Assembly: GCF_007858285.1 (NCBI RefSeq)
Contig: NZ_VFIL01000009.1
Span: 186,001 to 250,000 of the forward strand
Reading direction: 5' to 3'
Source: Pseudomonas brenneri
Lineage (GTDB): Bacteria > Pseudomonadota > Gammaproteobacteria > Pseudomonadales > Pseudomonadaceae
Length of the DNA stretch: 64,000 nt
Within the stretch, counting starts at the first letter, position 1. Each line of letters opens with the position of its first letter. Of the stretch, positions 18,634 to 26,415 are shown piece by piece. Made by a program: the position numbers and the translations under genes. The notes beneath the pieces are model-generated. The model was not told where the DNA came from and did not search any database. It worked only from the letters and a program-made list of their open reading frames with translations.

Positions 18634-18696
18634 CAAAAGAAAGCCCCTGGTCTTCGACCTCCAGGGGCTGCTCGGAAAAGGACGCTCTAACGTCCT
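18634..18696 (-). terminator. Tandem terminators facing left
   Basis: On the minus strand AGGACG/CGTCCT followed by TTTT, then AGCCCCTGG/CCAGGGGCT followed by TTTCTTTT. Two consecutive intrinsic terminators imply a leftward transcript starting between about 18700 and 18940. No good ORF is seen there, so it may be an untranslated RNA opposite the alpA promoter region. Confidence 0.65.
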
Positions 18697-18937
18697 CTGC
18701 ATACCGGCTAGGCCAGCACGCAACGCCGAGGGAGAAGCATTTTGACGGGCTTCGATGAATTTACCGTAAAAGGTAAACTCGGGCGGACTGTAGTACCGGA
18801 GGGAATAATGCGCTACTGGTTTTTTATGCAGTGGTGCTCTTTCCGATGACTTGCCACCTTTTGACCTGTTCACAGGTACGGGTGGTCTACAGGACGATCC
18901 TCTCGGTTTTTCAATTCGGTTTATTGAGAAATCACCA

Positions 18938-19156
18938 ATGACATCAAATGTCGCCCGCATCACTGATGTACCCAACCTGCCGATCCCTGGCACTCGCGCA
19001 ACCGCAGCTCAGCTCTGTGCCCGCTATCAGGTCAGCCGTTCCACTTGGTGGCGCTGGTCTAAAACTCCAGGCTTCCCTGAACCGATCCGTTTTGGTCGTT
19101 CAGTCCGCTGGGAGCCTGAGTCTGTGGAATCCTTCCTGCTCAGTCAGGAGGCTTAA
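18938..19156 (+). CDS. AlpA-family regulator / excisionase
   Basis: A 72-residue winged-helix protein with the AlpA pattern: TAAQLCARYQVSRSTWWRWSKTPGFPEPIRFGRSVRWEPESVESFL. AlpA-type proteins act as transcription activators and excisionases in P4-like elements. The ATG at 18938 starts just before the domain; an in-frame ATG at 18851 would add 29 residues unrelated to the family. It begins a tightly packed rightward operon. Confidence 0.85.
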   Translation: MTSNVARITDVPNLPIPGTRATAAQLCARYQVSRSTWWRWSKTPGFPEPIRFGRSVRWEPESVESFLLSQEA

Positions 19157-19159
19157 CCC

Positions 19160-19327
19160 ATGATGACCAATCAACTCTGCGCTGACGCGGGGACAGGATC
19201 GCTTTGTCTTGAAAAAGCGGCTTTACCCCTTCCTGTACCCTTAAACGCTTTGGTGCTTAATCGTCGTTTAGTTTGCCGCCATCAATTCGTCCATCCCGAA
19301 GCTGACTCTGATAGTGGGGTGGCCTGA
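19160..19327 (+). CDS. Small hypothetical protein
   Basis: A 55-residue ORF starting MMTNQLCADAGTG, 3 bases after alpA behind CAGGAGGCTTAACCC and ending 1 base before the next start. The packing and ribosome site support translation. No family is recognised. Confidence 0.5.
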   Translation: MMTNQLCADAGTGSLCLEKAALPLPVPLNALVLNRRLVCRHQFVHPEADSDSGVA

Positions 19328-19328
19328 C

Positions 19329-19628
19329 ATGGAAAAGATCCTGCATTCCGAGAAGAGTTACTCGGCGCAAAGCATCAGCGACACCAGTGGTAGCGCCCAG
19401 CGCATGCGCCTTTTGGCTTACCTGCATCTGCATGGTTCGATCAACACCTTCCAAGCCATCATGTTTCTAAACATCCTGCGTCCTGGTGCGCGAATATCTG
19501 AGCTGCGTGCGCAGGGGCACGGCATCGTTACCCACCTGGGTACGCTGAAGGATGACCAAGGCCGCGAGCACCAGAAGGTTGCGACCTACTACCTGAGTAC
19601 TGGTCCAGTGCAGAAGGTGGCGTCATGA
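19329..19628 (+). CDS. HTH_39-type small DNA-binding protein
   Basis: A 99-residue protein whose core, QRMRLLAYLHLHGSINTFQA followed by ARISELRAQGHGIVTH, matches the HTH_39 winged-helix family common on phage and island DNA. It overlaps the Rha gene start by 4 bases. Probably a local regulator. Confidence 0.75.
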   Translation: MEKILHSEKSYSAQSISDTSGSAQRMRLLAYLHLHGSINTFQAIMFLNILRPGARISELRAQGHGIVTHLGTLKDDQGREHQKVATYYLSTGPVQKVAS

Positions 19629-20143
19629 CGACCAAGATCATTAAGCCGATGGGTGAGGGTGGTCCGGGAAATCCGCGCATCGCCGTTACCGATTACCAGG
19701 GCGAACCTCGTGTGGACAGCCGCTTGCTGGCTGAGCAACTGGGTAACAAACACAAGAACTCGATGGCGCTTATCGAGCGCTACCTGGCGAAATTTGAAGA
19801 GTTCGGGGTTGTTCCTTTTCAAACGGAGAAACCCTTGGTCGGAACTGCCGGTGGTAGGCCGGAGCGCTTCGCCCTGCTGAACGAAGATCAAGCGTTCTTC
19901 CTGCTGTCGTTGTCCCGCAATACCGACCGCGTTGTGGAACTGAAAGCGAGCCTCATCATGGCGTTTCGCGAAGCTCGGTATGGGCACGCCTGCCAGACGT
20001 TGGAGACTCGCAAGGAGGAAGCCAGCAGCAGCGGTCGCCGGCTGGCCCATTGGCGATATGACAAGCCGGGGATGTATCTGCATGTCGCTCATCTGAGGGA
20101 ACAACTGAAGCTGCCACTCGATTCTGAGGACTTCCGCCCATGA
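19625..20143 (+). CDS. Rha-family phage regulatory protein
   Basis: A 172-residue protein. The segment VDSRLLAEQLGNKHKNSMAL through GRPERFALLNEDQAFFLLSLSRNTDRVVELKASLIMAFREAR is the Rha domain, a phage regulator that in phi-80-like phages affects growth in the absence of IHF. The C-terminal 40 residues lack an antirepressor domain. ATGA overlaps join it to the genes on both sides. Confidence 0.85.
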   Translation: MTTKIIKPMGEGGPGNPRIAVTDYQGEPRVDSRLLAEQLGNKHKNSMALIERYLAKFEEFGVVPFQTEKPLVGTAGGRPERFALLNEDQAFFLLSLSRNTDRVVELKASLIMAFREARYGHACQTLETRKEEASSSGRRLAHWRYDKPGMYLHVAHLREQLKLPLDSEDFRP

Positions 20144-20619
20144 CGGCTATTCTCATGATCAGCGATAAACGGTCGATATCTTTTGTTGCAAGCAATCGTG
20201 CTCGTCGGTATGGTTCGCCCGTCACTGCAAATTCAGTGACCGGGCTTGGTAACCCGATCAGCAAAAGGCGCAACAGCGCCCCCATTACGATTGCAGGCGC
20301 TTTTTTTGTGCCCGCAGTTACGTGTTATGGCGGCTGTGCGTGGGAGGCATTCGTGCCTGCCGGGTTCCTTTTGCCCCGGTTTACCAACCTGCGCACAGCT
20401 GCCACCCATTCGCTTGGTAACGAACGTGGCAGCTCCTCAGCAGAAGGAGCTACACCGATGAAACACGCCCTCATTCCATCCGCAATTCGCGCATTTGCTC
20501 ACCGCCGCATGGCCCTGAGCGCCCTCCGCGCAAACTCATCACTCTCCGTTCGCCTCGCCCGTTACAACTCCCACATGGCCATCGCTCGTACCCTGGAGTC
20601 TGCTGAGGGTGCGCAATGA
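20140..20619 (+). CDS. Ash/Icd-like ORF over a C4-like RNA
   Basis: A 159-codon ORF that starts in the Rha stop (ATGA). Its middle (AGAFFVPAVTCYGGCAWEAF...FTNLRTAATHSLGNERGSS) has the pattern annotated as Ash or Icd-like protein in P1/P4-type elements; that pattern is largely the translation of the C4 RNA. A second start at 20458, behind AGAAGGAGCTACACCG, gives a separate 53-residue product (MKHALIPSAIRAFAHRRMAL...). I think the 53-residue protein is the better supported product and the upstream part is mainly RNA. Confidence 0.5.
   Translation: MTAILMISDKRSISFVASNRARRYGSPVTANSVTGLGNPISKRRNSAPITIAGAFFVPAVTCYGGCAWEAFVPAGFLLPRFTNLRTAATHSLGNERGSSSAEGATPMKHALIPSAIRAFAHRRMALSALRANSSLSVRLARYNSHMAIARTLESAEGAQ
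20331..20434 (+). ncRNA. C4 antisense-RNA-like element
   Basis: GCTGTGCG (20333-20340) pairs with CGCACAGC (20392-20399), enclosing AGGCA/TGCCT and a CGGG/CCCG stem. AGCTGCCAC (20397-20405) pairs with GTGGCAGCT (20426-20434). The first and last stems share three bases, so they compete. A copy with compensatory changes is at 12298-12400. In P1/P7 and P4 such RNAs silence a downstream operon in cis and trans and confer immunity. Here the controlled genes would be the replication operon that follows. Confidence 0.6.
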
Positions 20620-20879
20620 ATACTCCCGCCCGCACCATCCGAGAAATCGCCCACGACACGCTTGAGGATCTCGAGAGCGCCCAGATCGCCCTGCGCAAGG
20701 TTGAGGCCGTTCTCTATGCCGCATTGGCAGACAGGGGTACGAGTCAGCACGTCCGCAATCTGGTAGATGTCGCGTGGAACCTAGCCGCTGACGGCGCCAA
20801 CACCGCCGACTGCAACCGCGAGCAAATCGTCGCCGCGCTGTCCGGGTGTATTGCGCTGGGCGCCGGAGGTGATCAATGA
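20616..20879 (+). CDS. Small hypothetical protein
   Basis: An 87-residue, mainly helical protein (MNTPARTIREIAHDTLEDLESAQIALRKVEAVLYAALADRG). Joined by ATGA overlaps to the genes before and after, so translated as part of the island operon. Family not recognised. Confidence 0.7.
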   Translation: MNTPARTIREIAHDTLEDLESAQIALRKVEAVLYAALADRGTSQHVRNLVDVAWNLAADGANTADCNREQIVAALSGCIALGAGGDQ

Positions 20880-21385
20880 GCCGCTCCTACAAGGCAATCG
20901 CCGAGACTGCCGTCCAGGATCTGTACGAAGTGACCAGCGCCTTCGATAGCGTGCGCGCAATCTTCACGCTGATGCTTGAGACCTTCCCCGAAGACAGTAC
21001 ACCTCACGCTTTCGCACAGTTGGGCACCCTCGAGATAAGCGACTGGAACACCAAGGTTTATCAGTGGTGCGAGTACATGGAAAACGAGCTGGATGATGCG
21101 AACGCCGAGGCGCAGAAGGAATCGCCATTGCCCCACTACCTGCTGGACCTGCGCAGCAACGAAGTGGCCGAGGTGATTTCTGCCGAGCGCACACACGCTA
21201 CCCGGTGGTGGACGCACTTGAACGAGATGCGGCGCCGCAAGGAACTGCCTGACTGGGTGGCGGCGGGAGTCGGCACGCATGATGAACACGATCTGATGCT
21301 GGAAAGCCGGAAGGCCGTCAATCAAGCCCTATTCGGATCGGACGACCTGGGCGGCGCTCAGCAATACCGCGAGGTCGCCCTATGA
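20876..21385 (+). CDS. Hypothetical protein
   Basis: A 169-residue acidic, helical protein (MSRSYKAIAETAVQDLYEVT). Its N-terminus resembles that of the preceding 87-residue protein in layout (two helices after a short polar start), so the two may share a fold. No family recognised. ATGA overlap with the gene before. Confidence 0.7.
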   Translation: MSRSYKAIAETAVQDLYEVTSAFDSVRAIFTLMLETFPEDSTPHAFAQLGTLEISDWNTKVYQWCEYMENELDDANAEAQKESPLPHYLLDLRSNEVAEVISAERTHATRWWTHLNEMRRRKELPDWVAAGVGTHDEHDLMLESRKAVNQALFGSDDLGGAQQYREVAL

Positions 21386-21483
21386 GCCAGCACATGCGTT
21401 CACATTCGATCCTTTTTATCAGCCCCACATTTTGTCCACCGCGTACTCACGCGAACCGCCGACGCACTGACCTAAGAGGTTAA
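21382..21483 (+). CDS. Possible 33-residue ORF
   Basis: MSQHMRSHSILFISPTFCPP and 13 more residues, starting in the ATGA of the previous stop and ending 2 bases before the next ATG. It fits the coupled packing of the operon but is too short to judge. Confidence 0.3.
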   Translation: MSQHMRSHSILFISPTFCPPRTHANRRRTDLRG

Positions 21484-21485
21484 GC

Positions 21486-21773
21486 ATGAAAATTCAAAAC
21501 GGCGCATCTGCGTCGACGGGATCGGCTTGCCTGAAAAAAGCCGCCGAACTGTTTTACATCACGCACCCGAAGGTGCCCAAGGCATTGCTGGGACCGTTCT
21601 TGACCGAGGCCGACGCTGAGTGCGGGCGCGTTGTTATGCGCAGTGCTGACGCCCAGGTGACGGCCTGCCTGGTTGATTCAATCGACGACATTACCCGCTG
21701 GCACGGTGTGAACAACGGTCAAGTTTGCCGGGCCTTTGCTGGCGCTAATCGCCGGGAGGTCGGCCATGGGTAA
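21486..21773 (+). CDS. Small hypothetical protein
   Basis: A 95-residue protein (MKIQNGASASTGSACLKKAAELFYITHPKVPKALLGPFLTEAD) behind AAGAGGTTAAGC. The 3' end overlaps the next gene by 8 bases. Family not recognised; it lies between regulators and the replication genes. Confidence 0.65.
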   Translation: MKIQNGASASTGSACLKKAAELFYITHPKVPKALLGPFLTEADAECGRVVMRSADAQVTACLVDSIDDITRWHGVNNGQVCRAFAGANRREVGHG

Positions 21774-21993
21774 CGTGACCCCAATCAAACGCAAGGGCAG
21801 TGGCGGCCCACCCGCTGCTGGCGCTCATATCGACAGCGCCAGCTATGTGCTGCTGGTGGAAACCCTGGTCGGCTTCCTGGAGCTGCGTATCTCGGAAGGC
21901 GACCAAGGCCGCCATTGTGATGAGCTGGAGCGCCTGACTCAGAAACTGGAGAGCTTGGCCAAGCGGTTTACCCCGCCGAAGGGGGCCGCATGA
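21766..21993 (+). CDS. Small hypothetical protein
   Basis: A 75-residue protein (MGNVTPIKRKGSGGPPAAGA) with a C-terminal helix (CDELERLTQKLESLAKRF) that could form a coiled coil. The ATG at 21766 follows GGGAGGTCGGCC and is better than an in-frame start at 21736. ATGA overlap with the primase gene. Confidence 0.65.
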   Translation: MGNVTPIKRKGSGGPPAAGAHIDSASYVLLVETLVGFLELRISEGDQGRHCDELERLTQKLESLAKRFTPPKGAA

Positions 21994-22871
21994 CTGACGC
22001 AACGATCCTGTTCCGTGATGCGCTCCAGGCCGTCTATGGCCCTCTCGACTGGCTACCAGAGCCCGACGGCACCATTCACCGGTTTCACGTCCCAGGCGAC
22101 AAGGCCGGTTCCTCAAATGGCTGGTACACGTTGTTTACTGACGGTATCGCGTCCGGCGCGTTCGGCAGTTGGAAAGCCGGCGGCGCCAGCACCTGGTGTA
22201 GTCGCGAACCAGTGGACGCCCGCGAAGCGGCCCAGATCCGCGAGCGAGTTGACCTTTCCCGGCGCCAGCGCGAAGCCGAGCAACACCGGCGCCAACAGCA
22301 GGCAACAGAGAAGGCCAACCACTGGTGGAGCAATACGCGCCGTGCCTCACCCGACCACCCGTATCTGGTAGCCAAGGCGGTTCGGCCCTACGGCCTGCGC
22401 CAGCGTGGCGCTGACCTGCTGATCCCGCTGTACCTAGATGGGCGCTTAGTCAACCTGCAAAGGATCGGGCAGGAGGGAGACAAGCGCTTCCTGTTCGGCG
22501 GCCGTATCAAGGGCACCTATTCACCGCTGGGCATCATCGAGCCAGGTTCTGTTCTTTGCATCTGCGAAGGGTGGGCGACGGCCGCCAGCCTCCACCAGCA
22601 CGGCGGCTATGTCGTTGCCGCTGCCATGAACGCGGGCAACTTGATCCCGGCGGCGATGGCACTTCGCGCTCGCTACCCGGGCCAACCAATCGTCATCGCC
22701 GGCGACGACGACCGACTCACCGATGGCAACCCGGGTCGCGCAGCGGCAAACGCAGCGGCGGCGGCCGTGGGTGGCCAAGTGGCTTTCCCTGAATGGCCGG
22801 AAGGCGCTCCCGAGCACCTCACCGACTTCAACGACCTCGCCAACTGGAAACTCGCCCATGTCCAAGCCTGA
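21990..22871 (+). CDS. Toprim-domain primase
   Basis: A 293-residue protein. The N-terminal part (FHVPGDKAGSSNGWYTLFTDGIASGAFGSWKAGG) is the nucleotide-binding start seen in phage/plasmid primases. A basic helical linker (about 90-115) follows, then a Toprim fold with Glu in ICEGWATAASL and acidic VIAGDDDRLTDGNPGR. It should make RNA or DNA primers for island replication with the adjacent DUF927 helicase, whose gene it overlaps by 14 bases. No zinc finger of the DnaG type is present. Confidence 0.85.
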   Translation: MTDATILFRDALQAVYGPLDWLPEPDGTIHRFHVPGDKAGSSNGWYTLFTDGIASGAFGSWKAGGASTWCSREPVDAREAAQIRERVDLSRRQREAEQHRRQQQATEKANHWWSNTRRASPDHPYLVAKAVRPYGLRQRGADLLIPLYLDGRLVNLQRIGQEGDKRFLFGGRIKGTYSPLGIIEPGSVLCICEGWATAASLHQHGGYVVAAAMNAGNLIPAAMALRARYPGQPIVIAGDDDRLTDGNPGRAAANAAAAAVGGQVAFPEWPEGAPEHLTDFNDLANWKLAHVQA

Positions 22872-24651
22872 CACTAACGTGATCAACCTTCGGCCGGACG
22901 CCGCGACCATTGCGCCAGATCGCCCCTGCTGGGCGGTGTATGAGCATTGGGTGATCAATGAGAAGGGCCGCAAGCTGCGCCCGGGCGTTTACTGGCATAG
23001 CTTCAAGCGCGCCGCCGCTGACCAGGACGACGCCGAGGGCGATACCGGCGACCGGCCAATCACAGATGAGTGGATCTCCAGCCCTGTCACAGTCGTGGCC
23101 CGAACCACCAACAGCGACGACGGCAGCGAGGGGCGGTTGCTGCGCCTGGTAACTGAGGGCGGCATCAAGGAATGGATCATCGCCATGGAGGTGTTCGGCG
23201 GCAGCGGCGAGGACGCCCGGCGCGCCTTGTTCGGGATGGGCGTCATCATTGCCCTGAAGAAGCGCGGCACGTTCATGGAGTACCTGCTCGACCAGCATCC
23301 TGCAGAAGTGTTTGCCACCACCAGCCGGCCGGGCTGGCATGAATCGGGAGCGTTCGTGCTGCCTGGGCGGACTATCGGCAGCGCCAATGTGCGGTACCAG
23401 GCCAGCAACAAGGCTCAGGTACTTTTCAGCCGGCGCGGCGAGCTGGCGCTGTGGCAATCGGAGGTGGCCGCCAAGTGCGCGGGCAACCCGGTGCTGACAC
23501 TAGCGATCGGCTGCTCACTGGCCGGCCCACTGCTGAGTTTGGTGGGCGTGCTGGGCGGTGGTGTTCACCTGGTGGGCGATAGCTCGAGCGGCAAGTCGCT
23601 GGCGCAACTGATCGGGTCGTCGGTATGGGGCGACCCGGGCGTGTTCGCCGCCAGTTGGGACATGACCAAGGGTGGCCTGGAGATCGAAGCATCGAGCCGC
23701 AACGACACCATCCTGCCCTTGGATGAGATCAAGCGCGCCGACCCCAAGCGCGTACAGGAAATGGCCTACTCCCTTGCCAACGGCCAGGGTAAAGGCACCA
23801 TGACCCGTGAGCGCGAAGGCCGCGCCAAATTGAGCTGGCGCCTGCTGACACTCTCTAGCGGCGAGCGCTCACTCTCTGAACACGCGGCCATATCAGGCAA
23901 TGCCGCCCACGCTGGCGCCGAGTTGCGCATGGTCGACGTGAACGCCGGTACTCGGACACACCGGGCGTTTGACGAATTGCATGGGCTTGAGGGAGCGGAC
24001 TTTCACCGGCAGCTCACCGTGGCGGTCGGCGCCCACCACGGCCACCTCGGGCCAGCCTTTGTCGAGAAGCTGCTCGAGAGCGACGACCGGGCCGGCCTGC
24101 TGGAAGACTTCGCCGGGGTACGCGCCAGCTTTGTGGAAGACAACGCCCAGGCAGGCCGGGTGGCTGATCGGTTTGCTGTCATCGCGCTTGCCGGCGAGAT
24201 GGCCATCGCCTACGGCCTGCTGCCATGGGTGCCGGGTACCGCCCTAGCTGACTGCCGCTTGCTGTACGGCGAATGGCTCAGCAGGGTGGGCAGCGGCAAC
24301 GCAGAAGACCGACAGATCCTGGCTGGCATCCTGGACTTTATCGACCGCCACGGTAGCAGCCGCTTTTCAGATGTCGACGATCAAACGCCTGACACCAAGG
24401 TGTTCAACCGGGCCGGTTACTGGGAGCTGGTGGGCACCAATCGCCTGTACCTGTTCAACAAGCCGGCGCTCATCGAGGCGGCGCACGGCTATGGCCTGTC
24501 TCGCATCATCAAGGCTCTGGAGAGCGCTAACGTCCTCGCACGCCGTGACAACGAGCGTAAAACCAAAAACTACCGACTCCCTGGTGGTGGCCAGGCGCGT
24601 CTCTATGTGATCGACCCAGACATCATGGATCGTGAAGGCGGTGGCGCATGA
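22858..24651 (+). CDS. DUF927-domain replicative helicase
   Basis: A 597-residue protein. The DUF927 region (about 70-420) contains a Walker A motif (GDSSSGKS), a Walker B-like stretch (ILPLDEIKRAD) and sensor-like LSSGERSLSEHA. The C-terminal part (FNRAGYWELVGTNRLYLFNKPALIEAAHGYGLSRIIKALESANVL) is a winged-helix-like module. The ATG at 22858 is chosen because it begins the conserved part and overlaps the primase stop. Together with the primase it forms the replication module, like the P4 alpha protein split in two. Confidence 0.85.
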   Translation: MSKPDTNVINLRPDAATIAPDRPCWAVYEHWVINEKGRKLRPGVYWHSFKRAAADQDDAEGDTGDRPITDEWISSPVTVVARTTNSDDGSEGRLLRLVTEGGIKEWIIAMEVFGGSGEDARRALFGMGVIIALKKRGTFMEYLLDQHPAEVFATTSRPGWHESGAFVLPGRTIGSANVRYQASNKAQVLFSRRGELALWQSEVAAKCAGNPVLTLAIGCSLAGPLLSLVGVLGGGVHLVGDSSSGKSLAQLIGSSVWGDPGVFAASWDMTKGGLEIEASSRNDTILPLDEIKRADPKRVQEMAYSLANGQGKGTMTREREGRAKLSWRLLTLSSGERSLSEHAAISGNAAHAGAELRMVDVNAGTRTHRAFDELHGLEGADFHRQLTVAVGAHHGHLGPAFVEKLLESDDRAGLLEDFAGVRASFVEDNAQAGRVADRFAVIALAGEMAIAYGLLPWVPGTALADCRLLYGEWLSRVGSGNAEDRQILAGILDFIDRHGSSRFSDVDDQTPDTKVFNRAGYWELVGTNRLYLFNKPALIEAAHGYGLSRIIKALESANVLARRDNERKTKNYRLPGGGQARLYVIDPDIMDREGGGA

Positions 24652-25010
24652 ACGTCACTCAAAGACCAGCAATCCAGATTGCCCAAGTTCACAGGAACCT
24701 AGAATCACTGGCAACAGTGGCAACACCGGCAACGGCCTTGTGTGGCGTGGCCTACAGACGTTGCCACCCTATAAAAAAAGTGGCAACAACTGGCAACGCA
24801 CACCTCATTTTCAACATAAGAGACCCACATTTTCCCTTCATTTGGTTATCACTGTTGCCGGTAAAAAACCGGTGGCAACAGTTTGGCAGCATGGGCAACG
24901 CCTGGAGGCCACGGTTTACGGGGCTGTTGCCATTGTTGCCGCTGTTGCCGGTGATTTTGAAATCACAGGAACACTGGAATACCAGCGATCAGACCGAGGT
25001 GACGCCATGA
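24648..25010 (+). CDS. Doubtful ORF across the iteron cluster
   Basis: A 120-codon ORF that begins in the helicase stop (ATGA) and ends in the next start (ATGA), so it fits the coupled operon. Yet its composition is dictated by the DNA repeats (ATVATPAT, LLPLLPLLPV), and a second frame is also open across the same region. It may only carry ribosomes over the origin. Confidence 0.35.
   Translation: MNVTQRPAIQIAQVHRNLESLATVATPATALCGVAYRRCHPIKKVATTGNAHLIFNIRDPHFPFIWLSLLPVKNRWQQFGSMGNAWRPRFTGLLPLLPLLPVILKSQEHWNTSDQTEVTP
24710..24949. repeat. GGCAAC/GTTGCC iterons, candidate replication origin
   Basis: Twelve copies of GGCAAC or its complement GTTGCC lie in 240 bases, at 24710, 24719, 24728, 24760 (inverted), 24782, 24792, 24854 (inverted), 24874, 24894, 24926, 24935 and 24944 (last three inverted). 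The outer triplets both have an exact 9-bp pitch and face each other. An AT-rich segment (24803-24852) lies between. It directly follows the primase and helicase genes, as the iteron regions of P4-like replicons do. Confidence 0.65.
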
Positions 25011-25315
25011 GTCTCCTTTCCGGCCTGCTCGATCACATGCCGCCAGCTATCGCTGGGGTCGACTCGCCAAAAGTGGATAACCGGCCTCGTCCGCGCCTGG
25101 TGCTGGCCAACCCTGTCGAGCGCACTCACCGACTCATCACAAGCCCACACGCAAATGCCGCCACCGCCACGCCCGAATGGCGTCAAGCCCGTGACCAATA
25201 CCTCAACCACATCATGGTGTGCCGGAGCTGCTACGCGCCCACCGGCCGCTATTGCACGGCTGGCGCCAATCTGCGCGCCAGCTACGACGCCACACCTATG
25301 GAGGCGCACCAATGA
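25007..25315 (+). CDS. Small Cys-containing hypothetical protein
   Basis: A 102-residue protein (MSLLSGLLDHMPPAIAGVDSPK) with a C-terminal CRSCYAPTGRYCTAG cluster that could bind zinc. ATGA-type overlaps on both sides. Its position after the helicase is typical of small accessory replication proteins, but the function is unknown. Confidence 0.65.
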   Translation: MSLLSGLLDHMPPAIAGVDSPKVDNRPRPRLVLANPVERTHRLITSPHANAATATPEWRQARDQYLNHIMVCRSCYAPTGRYCTAGANLRASYDATPMEAHQ

Positions 25316-25920
25316 CGCCCAGCCTTATCACCCGCTTATGCACCATCGCTTTGAAACCAGGCGTCAGCGCCACCACGCAGCTCATTACAACCCGGCGCAT
25401 CTGTCGCGCCATTGCTGAACAGCTCGAGGTTATCCGCAGCGAGCGGCGAGCGCTTCGCCGGCAGGCAGGCAAGTTGAAAGCATTCCTCCCCTTCACCCGA
25501 CAGGCCATTGCGGAATTGGAGGAGCAGGCCCGCGAACACCAGGAGGCAACCCGCAGCGGAGCGTGGAGCGCACTTGCGGGGTTTGGCCAATCACTGATGT
25601 TCGACCGTGAGGGGCTGGCGCAGGCGCTGGGATTCGACCAGGTGTGCGACCTGCTGGGCGTCAACCCAGTACATCGCCAACAGCCCGGCGCAGACGGTGA
25701 CACCAGCCTTCGCGGAGTGGCCTACCTATCCCAGCTAGAGGACAGCGCCGACCGCAAGAGCAACGAATGGGGCGCCGGTGGCCCGCTGTATCGCGCCTGC
25801 CACGCCGCCATGATCCAGTTCATCAGGGAATGCCCAGAAGACCAACTACCCGACCCATTCGCCCCTGGCGCACCGTTCGGCCCAAAGCTGCCGCCCGTCC
25901 TGAGCATCGTCAGCAAATGA
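25312..25920 (+). CDS. Hypothetical protein
   Basis: A 202-residue protein starting MTPSLITRLCTIALKPGVSA. A basic coiled-coil-like stretch (EQLEVIRSERRALRRQAGKLKAF through IAELEEQAREHQE, about 40-80) is followed by a globular region. The start at 25312 overlaps the previous stop. Not recognised. Confidence 0.65.
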   Translation: MTPSLITRLCTIALKPGVSATTQLITTRRICRAIAEQLEVIRSERRALRRQAGKLKAFLPFTRQAIAELEEQAREHQEATRSGAWSALAGFGQSLMFDREGLAQALGFDQVCDLLGVNPVHRQQPGADGDTSLRGVAYLSQLEDSADRKSNEWGAGGPLYRACHAAMIQFIRECPEDQLPDPFAPGAPFGPKLPPVLSIVSK

Positions 25921-25928
25921 CCATTTTC

Positions 25929-25964
25929 CGCGCCACGTTTTGCGAGTCACGAAAACGTGGCGCG
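25929..25964. repeat. Perfect 13-bp inverted repeat
   Basis: CGCGCCACGTTTT (25929-25941) and AAAACGTGGCGCG (25952-25964) with a 10-base spacer. It has no T tail, so an operator or processing site is as likely as a terminator. The left arm is shared with the module at 18184. It separates the replication genes from the tail-assembly genes. Confidence 0.75.
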
Positions 25965-26026
25965 ACACAGAGCAACAACAACGGGCGCCAGCCCATGACC
26001 AGCGCCAGCGGCGTACAGAGGAAACC

Positions 26027-26407
26027 ATGACAGATCAAGACACCACCACGGCGGGCCATACGCCCACCTATCAGGAGCGATTCACCGACGCATGCAACAC
26101 GCAGAAATTCAAACCCTACGAACTGATTCAAGGGCCAGACGCAGGCTACTTGGTGTGGGAGGTCCAGCAAGTCCGCAATGGCCAGCAAGTGACCATCGAC
26201 GGTCCCTACTTCACCGAGGAAGAAGCACGGGTTTCGGCGGACCTTATGCGGGGAACATTCCGCGGCGCCAGGGCAAGCGAAACGATCTACAACCGGGTGT
26301 GGAACTACGACCCGCGCCAGGAACAGCTGACCATCGACCAGGCGCATATGTCGCGCGCACTGCTCGCCGTTCGCCTTGGGCTATCTGCCCCTTCGATCAC
26401 CGTATAG
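26027..26407 (+). CDS. Hypothetical protein
   Basis: A 126-residue protein (MTDQDTTTAGHTPTYQERFTDACNTQKFKPYELIQGPDAGYLVWEVQQ...). The start at 26027 follows ACAGAGGAAACC; the frame is open further upstream but would run into the inverted repeat. It begins the second operon of the island, just before the gpI-like pair. Family not recognised. Confidence 0.6.
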   Translation: MTDQDTTTAGHTPTYQERFTDACNTQKFKPYELIQGPDAGYLVWEVQQVRNGQQVTIDGPYFTEEEARVSADLMRGTFRGARASETIYNRVWNYDPRQEQLTIDQAHMSRALLAVRLGLSAPSITV

Positions 26408-26415
26408 GAGGCCCC

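Noticed and set aside
18592..18993. 133-codon minus-strand ORF
   Set aside because: It crosses two terminators facing the same way and overlaps the alpA start; no ribosome site.
22723..22857. Upstream extension of the DUF927 gene
   Set aside because: The extra 45 residues are a shifted-frame reading of the primase gene; the ATG at 22858 fits the family and operon overlap.
26092..26415. Long N-terminal extension of gpI copy 1
   Set aside because: It reads the 126-residue upstream gene in another frame; AGGAGG before 26416 marks the start.
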